Part shown: positions 60,154 through 64,000 of the stretch, piece after piece
Position numbering within the stretch: position 1 is the first letter of the stretch
How the letters are laid out: each line of letters starts with the position of its first letter
Assembly: GCF_013328815.1 (NCBI RefSeq)
Contig: NZ_JABUHN010000002.1
Span: 248,001-312,000, forward strand
Source of the DNA: Tabrizicola fusiformis
Lineage (GTDB): Bacteria; Pseudomonadota; Alphaproteobacteria; Rhodobacterales; Rhodobacteraceae
Length of the DNA: 64,000 bases
Direction: 5' to 3'
Notes under the pieces: generated by a model
What the model was told of the DNA's origin: nothing
Database searches by the model: none
What the model saw: only the letters and a program-made list of their open reading frames with translations
Translations under genes and position numbers: made by a program

Positions 60154-60443
60154 TCTGCTTGTCCTTTGTCTTTCGTTTCTGGAACGAAAATCTTTGCGTA
60201 TTCTATCGGGTCTTTCGGGACGGTGTAGCGGTTGTTGACCATACCACCCAGAAAATCCCGGCCAGTTTGAGGATAGTCACTGCCCAGAACATGCACAGCG
60301 GGCTGCGGGGCAAGGGCTGGCTGCCACTTGTCGTGATTGGCGTGAACAGCATGACGGCGCCTGATCCATGCCAACACCACGGCCATCAGTCCCACCGGAA
60401 CGAGGATCGCCACAAGCGCGGGAAGGTTGAGAGTCACGGTCAT
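60150..60443 (-). CDS. 97-residue single-pass membrane protein
   Basis: One helix at residues 8-26 ([20 protein letters not shown]) with a basic stop (IRRRHAVH) and a soluble tail containing [20 protein letters not shown] and [15 protein letters not shown]. It is translated between a 45-residue gene and grxD, with 4-base overlaps on both sides. No family recognised. Confidence 0.7.
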   Translation of the reverse strand: MTVTLNLPALVAILVPVGLMAVVLAWIRRRHAVHANHDKWQPALAPQPAVHVLGSDYPQTGRDFLGGMVNNRYTVPKDPIEYAKIFVPETKDKGQAE

Positions 60444-60577
60444 CTTGCGGTTTCCTTCAGGAACCTCCAGCGTTCGATGCGGCGCGTTCTTGTCCAATAT
60501 CCCGGTCCATGCCGCAGAAACCCCCGGATATCTGCGCACCAGAAAAAGGCGCCGAGGATATCGAGGACGGCCTGCAT
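60440..60577 (-). CDS. 45-residue small protein in the bolA-grxD operon
   Basis: A short frame MQAVLDILGAFFWCADIRGF then a basic half (RHGPGYWTRTRRIERWRFLK). The ATG lies 3 bases after the bolA stop and the TGA overlaps the ATG of the membrane-protein gene, so every junction of this unit is tightly coupled. An amphipathic N-half with Cys14 and a basic C-half suggests a small membrane-associated protein. Existence is inferred from the gene packing. Confidence 0.5.
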   Translation of the reverse strand: MQAVLDILGAFFWCADIRGFLRHGPGYWTRTRRIERWRFLKETAR

Positions 60578-60580
60578 GGC

Positions 60581-60823
60581 CTAATCCGGCGCCTTCGTGG
60601 TCAGCGCCAGCGCATGCAACTCGCCATGGGCGCCGTCCATCTTGCCCTTCAGGCTGGCATAGACAGCCCGCTGTTGCTGCACCCGGTTCATGCCCTTGAA
60701 GCTTTCGTCGATCACCTCGGCAGCCCAATGGTTGCGGTCGCCTACGGTGTCCACCACCTTGATCTGCGCCTTTGGAAAGGCGGCGCGGATCAGCGCCTCG
60801 ATGTCTTCGGCTTCCATGGCCAT
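60581..60823 (-). CDS. bolA: BolA-family protein
   Basis: An 80-residue BolA. It has EALIRAAFPKAQIKVVDTVG, the variable loop with His, the conserved FKGMNRVQQQRAVYASL helix and the C-terminal GELHALALTTKAP with the cluster-ligand His. The ATG at 60823 follows AAGGAG. BolA and monothiol glutaredoxin share a [2Fe-2S] cluster and act in iron control. Confidence 0.92.
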   Translation of the reverse strand: MAMEAEDIEALIRAAFPKAQIKVVDTVGDRNHWAAEVIDESFKGMNRVQQQRAVYASLKGKMDGAHGELHALALTTKAPD

Positions 60824-60883
60824 GCTCGGCTCCTTCACGTCTTGCTGCAAATGTAGGGCGCAGGCCGGGGCGCTGCAAGCCAC

Positions 60884-60950
60884 CCCGTAGGATGGGCAAT
60901 CTGCCCATCCTCACTCAAGGCCGGGATGGGCAGATTGCCCATCCTACGGG
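60884..60950. repeat. GTAG-type REP doublet (REPIN-like)
   Basis: Two 27-base REPs in inverted orientation: 60884-60910 and 60924-60950, with a 13-base loop. Each has GTAG followed by an inner hairpin GATGGGCA/TGCCCATC. The right arm runs into the stop codon of the acetyltransferase gene (60944), which the element itself supplies (CCCGTAG). REPINs are moved by RAYT transposases in trans; none is encoded here. Confidence 0.7.
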
Positions 60951-61417
60951 CGGTCCTCGCGCAACAGGCCATAGAGCATCAGATCCACCGCCCGCCCCAG
61001 CGCCGGGCGCCACCAATGGCGCCGCAACCGGCCCTCCAGCGTGAAGCCCAGCGATTCGTAGAGATGCTGCGCCCGCAGGTTTTCGCCCGAGGCATCCAGC
61101 CAGAGACGCTCCGCCCCCAGCTTGTCAAACCCATGATCCACCAGCGCGCCAACAAAGGCCCGGCCGCGCCCGCCGCCGGGCTGATCCAGCGCAAGGCGGC
61201 GCAGTTCCACCGTTCCCGCCTTGTCCATCCGCCCACAGAACAGCGCATAGCCCTGCGCCCCCTCGGCCTGCCAGATCACCAGTGCGGCATCCGGGCTGTC
61301 GAGATAGCCTTGCAGGGCCGTTTCATCCTCATCGGTGATGAAAGGCGCATTCTCGGGGCGCTGTGCCAGAGCCCGGATGAAGGCAAAATCGGCGGCGGTG
61401 GCGGGGCGCAGGGTCAT
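60944..61417 (-). CDS. GNAT acetyltransferase (second of pair)
   Basis: A 157-residue GNAT protein. The pattern LRPATAADFAFIRALAQRPE opens, and the acetyl-CoA site is GGGRGRAFVGALVDHGF. Last residues are encoded by the REP element. It starts within the previous acetyltransferase gene (ATGA). Substrate unknown; RimJ/RimL-like. Confidence 0.82.
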   Translation of the reverse strand: MTLRPATAADFAFIRALAQRPENAPFITDEDETALQGYLDSPDAALVIWQAEGAQGYALFCGRMDKAGTVELRRLALDQPGGGRGRAFVGALVDHGFDKLGAERLWLDASGENLRAQHLYESLGFTLEGRLRRHWWRPALGRAVDLMLYGLLREDRP

Positions 61418-61866
61418 GGCTTCCACTCCCGGTCAAGCATCGACAGAAAGACGCAATCCACCCAATCGCCCGAGGGGCGCAGCCAGCATTCGCGCCACAC
61501 CCCTTCGCGGACGAAACCCGCCTGCGTGAAGAAGCGCAGGGCACGGGCATTGTCGGCGGTGATGTCCAGCCCCACGCGGTGGGCGCCGCGCGGGCCGAAC
61601 ATCTCTGCCAGAACGGCGGCCAGAAAGGCGCGGCCAAGGCCCGGGCGGGTGGTGGCAAACTCGCGCAGCGACCAGATGCCGTGCATCCATTGCGTGAGGC
61701 AGGCAAAACCTGCCGGACCCCCGGCATCCCAGACCAGAAGATTGCCGGCTGCGATGGCGCCGTCGATCTGCCCCGCGTCGGGCGGATCCAGCCAAAGCGC
61801 ATTTTCCGGTGCGGTCCAGAGGGTATGGACAAAGCCCGCCTCATCGGCCCGCGCCGGTCGCAGCAT
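61414..61866 (-). CDS. GNAT acetyltransferase (first of pair)
   Basis: A 150-residue GNAT protein with LRPARADEAGFVHTLWTAPEN and the CoA loop RPGLGRAFLAAVLAEMFG. It resembles its downstream neighbour, suggesting a tandem duplication. The ATG shares one base with the purL stop (TGATG). Confidence 0.82.
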   Translation of the reverse strand: MLRPARADEAGFVHTLWTAPENALWLDPPDAGQIDGAIAAGNLLVWDAGGPAGFACLTQWMHGIWSLREFATTRPGLGRAFLAAVLAEMFGPRGAHRVGLDITADNARALRFFTQAGFVREGVWRECWLRPSGDWVDCVFLSMLDREWKP

Positions 61867-64000
61867 CAGGCAACGGCCTTGGCAAAGGCGCTGCGGTAAA
61901 GGTCCGACAGCGCGGCCAGAGGGGCGGTTTCGCTGCCGAAAGTCACCGCGTCGCCGCCGAAGCTGCCCACACGGATCACCTCGACTCCGGCCGTCAGCGC
62001 GGCGGCTTCCAGCGCCTGCGCCCCCGCCTCGGAGGCCGCAACCAGATAGCGGGCCTGATCCTCGCCGAAGAGCGTGGGAATATCGCCCGGAACCAGCGCC
62101 AGCCCAAGCCCCGCGCCTTCGGCCATCTCGAAGGCCGCCAGCGCAAGGCCGCCGTCGCCAAGGTCGGTTGCGGCGCGGACCGCCTTGCGATGGGCGCGCA
62201 GGAAATCGCCGTTCTTCTTTTCCGCCGCCAGATCGACCGGCGGCGCATCGCCCGCCTCGATCCCGAAGGCTTCGGCCAGAAGGGCCGACTGGCCCAGATG
62301 GCCATAGGTCTCACCGATCACCAGCGCCACATCGCCGTCCTGCGGCTTGCCGGCGATCAGCTGGTCAAGGCTGGTCAGGATGCCGACCGCGCCGATGGTG
62401 GGCGTGGGCAGGATCGGCTGGCCGTCGGTTTCGTTGTAAAGGCTGACGTTGCCCGAGACGATCGGCATTTCCAGCGCCGCGACAGCCGCCCCGATGCCTT
62501 TGATCGCGCCGACGAACTGGCCCATGATCTCGGGCTTTTCGGGGTTGCCGAAGTTCAGGTTGTCGGTGGTGGCCAAGGGCAGGGCGCCGACCGCGGTCAG
62601 GTTGCGATAGGCCTCGGCCACAGCCTGCTTGCCGCCTTCGAAGGGGTTCGCCTTGACGTAGCGGGGCGTGACGTCGCTGGTGAAGGCCAGCGCCTTGCCC
62701 GTGCCATGGACACGGACGACACCGGCGGGCAGGCCGGGGGTGACGACGGTGTCGGCGCCGACCTGGCAGTCATACTGCTCATAGACCCAGGACTTTTGCG
62801 CGTAGCTGGGCGCGCCGATCAGGGCCTTGAGCGCGTCGATGGCGCCGATGGCCGGCACTGCGCCCAAGGGGGCGGCGGCGGGCGTTTCCACCCAGGGGCG
62901 GTCATATTCCGGGGCGCTGGACGAGAGTTTCGACAGCGGCAGGTCGGCCTTCACCTGATTGCCGTGCAGGATCAGGAAGCGGTCTTCGGGGATGGTTTCG
63001 CCGACGATGGCAAAGTCGAGATCCCATTTCACAAAGATCGCGCGCGCCACATCCTCAAGCTCGGGCTTGAGGACCATCAGCATCCGCTCCTGGCTTTCCG
63101 ACAGCATCATTTCGTAGGCGGTCATGTTGGCTTCGCGCTGCGGCACGTCATCGAGTTGCAGCTTGATGCCAAGGCCGCCCTTGTCGCCCATTTCCACGGC
63201 GGAACAGGTCAGGCCCGCGGCACCCATGTCCTGAATGGAGATCACCGCACCCGAGGCCATCAGCTCAAGACAGGCTTCCAGCAGGCGCTTTTCGGTGAAG
63301 GGGTCGCCGACCTGAACGGTGGGGCGCTTTTCCTCGATGGTCTCGTCGAATTCGGCGGAGGCCATCGTGGCGCCGCCGACGCCATCGCGGCCGGTTTTCG
63401 CGCCGAGGTAGACCACCGGCATCCCCACGCCCGAGGCGACCGAGTAGAAGATCTTGTCGGCATCGGCCAGACCGGCGGCAAAGGCGTTCACAAGGCAGTT
63501 GCCGTTATAGCTGCGGTGGAACCGCACCTCGCCGCCGACGGTCGGCACGCCAAAGGCATTGCCATAGCCGCCGATCCCCTCGACCACGCCTTTGACCAGA
63601 TAGGCGGTCTTGGGGTGGCTGGGCTCGCCAAAGGACAGCGCGTTCATCGCGGCAATTGGGCGGGCGCCCATGGTGAACACGTCGCGCAGGATGCCGCCGA
63701 CGCCGGTGCCGGCGCCCTGATGCGGCTCGATATAGGAGGGGTGGTTGTGGCTTTCCATCTTGAAGATGACGGCCTGACCATCGCCGATATCGACCACGCC
63801 CGCATTCTCGCCCGGTCCGCAGATCACCTGCGGCCCGGTGGTGGGCAGGGTGCGCAGCCATTTCTTCGACGATTTGTAAGAGCAATGCTCGTTCCACATC
63901 GCCGAGAAGATGCCCAGCTCGGTGAAGGTCGGTTCGCGCCCGATGATGCCCAGCAGGCGCTGGTATTCGTCGGGCTTCAGCCCGTGCGAAGCGATCAGGT
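61866..64000 (-). CDS. purL: FGAM synthetase large subunit (start outside window)
   Basis: About 711 residues are in the window; the first few codons lie beyond base 64000. The frame opens [20 protein letters not shown] then [20 protein letters not shown]. The ATP/FGAR blocks [17 protein letters not shown] and [11 protein letters not shown] are present. This is the short form of PurL, which needs PurQ and PurS, both in the window. It lies about 46 kb from purQ, so the three-subunit enzyme is encoded at separated loci. Confidence 0.96.
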   Translation of the reverse strand, partial: LIASHGLKPDEYQRLLGIIGREPTFTELGIFSAMWNEHCSYKSSKKWLRTLPTTGPQVICGPGENAGVVDIGDGQAVIFKMESHNHPSYIEPHQGAGTGVGGILRDVFTMGARPIAAMNALSFGEPSHPKTAYLVKGVVEGIGGYGNAFGVPTVGGEVRFHRSYNGNCLVNAFAAGLADADKIFYSVASGVGMPVVYLGAKTGRDGVGGATMASAEFDETIEEKRPTVQVGDPFTEKRLLEACLELMASGAVISIQDMGAAGLTCSAVEMGDKGGLGIKLQLDDVPQREANMTAYEMMLSESQERMLMVLKPELEDVARAIFVKWDLDFAIVGETIPEDRFLILHGNQVKADLPLSKLSSSAPEYDRPWVETPAAAPLGAVPAIGAIDALKALIGAPSYAQKSWVYEQYDCQVGADTVVTPGLPAGVVRVHGTGKALAFTSDVTPRYVKANPFEGGKQAVAEAYRNLTAVGALPLATTDNLNFGNPEKPEIMGQFVGAIKGIGAAVAALEMPIVSGNVSLYNETDGQPILPTPTIGAVGILTSLDQLIAGKPQDGDVALVIGETYGHLGQSALLAEAFGIEAGDAPPVDLAAEKKNGDFLRAHRKAVRAATDLGDGGLALAAFEMAEGAGLGLALVPGDIPTLFGEDQARYLVAASEAGAQALEAAALTAGVEVIRVGSFGGDAVTFGSETAPLAALSDLYRSAFAKAVA

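Noticed and set aside
61414-61417. Frameshift between the two acetyltransferase genes
   Set aside because: The ATGA overlap and two complete GNAT folds show two coupled genes rather than one broken gene.

Overview
The window is about 64 kb of GC-rich DNA from an alphaproteobacterium, most probably a member of the Rhodobacterales (Rhodobacteraceae). The reasons are an RNase E with an acidic insertion in its S1 domain, an F1-ATPase zeta-type inhibitor (DUF1476), the gene order purC-purS-(adh)-purQ, surE-pcm-nlpD, bolA with a CGFS glutaredoxin, strong G/C bias at third codon positions, and intergenic repeats of the kind common in this group. Genes are dense and mostly standard chromosomal housekeeping. 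No prophage, integron, CRISPR array, tRNA or rRNA was seen.

Layout. 1-6 kb: end of a GcvT-family methyltransferase, a truncated globin, a small secreted protein and a polyamine-type ABC importer. 6-11 kb: a one-carbon/corrinoid neighbourhood (DUF1638 protein, 51-residue membrane protein, a soluble protein resembling anthrax edema factor adenylyl cyclase, corrinoid protein, PA0069-type radical SAM protein, betaine-homocysteine methyltransferase). 11-15 kb: ATPase zeta subunit, a DUF3052-like protein and purC, purS, an alcohol dehydrogenase and purQ. 15-22 kb: a DctB/DctD-like two-component system, rne and a TusA-like protein. 22-25.5 kb: CcdA-type thiol transporter, then a membrane-associated hydrolase overlapping a cytochrome P450. 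25.4-37.6 kb: a carbohydrate locus with a LacI repressor, twin operators, a sugar ABC importer, beta-mannosidase (GH2), sugar isomerase, Gfo/Idh oxidoreductase, GH43 enzyme and a GntR regulator. 37.6-40.4 kb: LysM/M23 lipoprotein, pcm and surE. 40.5-47.1 kb: two transglutaminase-type proteins with an ATP-grasp/alpha-E fusion and an amidoligase-like domain. 47.3-54 kb: a P450 coupled to an EamA exporter, tpiA, an Fe-S carrier, a DUF3307/SatD pair, sufT, an acyltransferase and ssb. 54-64 kb: a membrane-tethered LuxR-type regulator, lytic transglycosylase, tkt, zapA, a MliC-like protein, a ccdAB toxin-antitoxin pair, a bolA-to-grxD operon, two acetyltransferases and most of purL.

How the parts work together. 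The carbohydrate locus imports oligosaccharides and trims them inside the cell, since neither glycosidase has a signal peptide. The purine genes give the PurC step and the PurL-PurQ-PurS FGAM synthetase. bolA and grxD encode partners in handling [2Fe-2S] clusters. The 40-47 kb operon looks like a peptide or amide ligation and hydrolysis system of unknown product.

The main things to follow up are the edema-factor-like protein in a corrinoid gene neighbourhood, the ATP-grasp/alpha-E/transglutaminase operon, the SatD-DUF3307 pair (SatD reads like a minimal nucleotide cyclase fused to an HTH), a DctD-like regulator lacking the sigma-54 contact loop, a family of tandem 22-bp palindromes whose two arms vary together, and a GTAG-type REP doublet.
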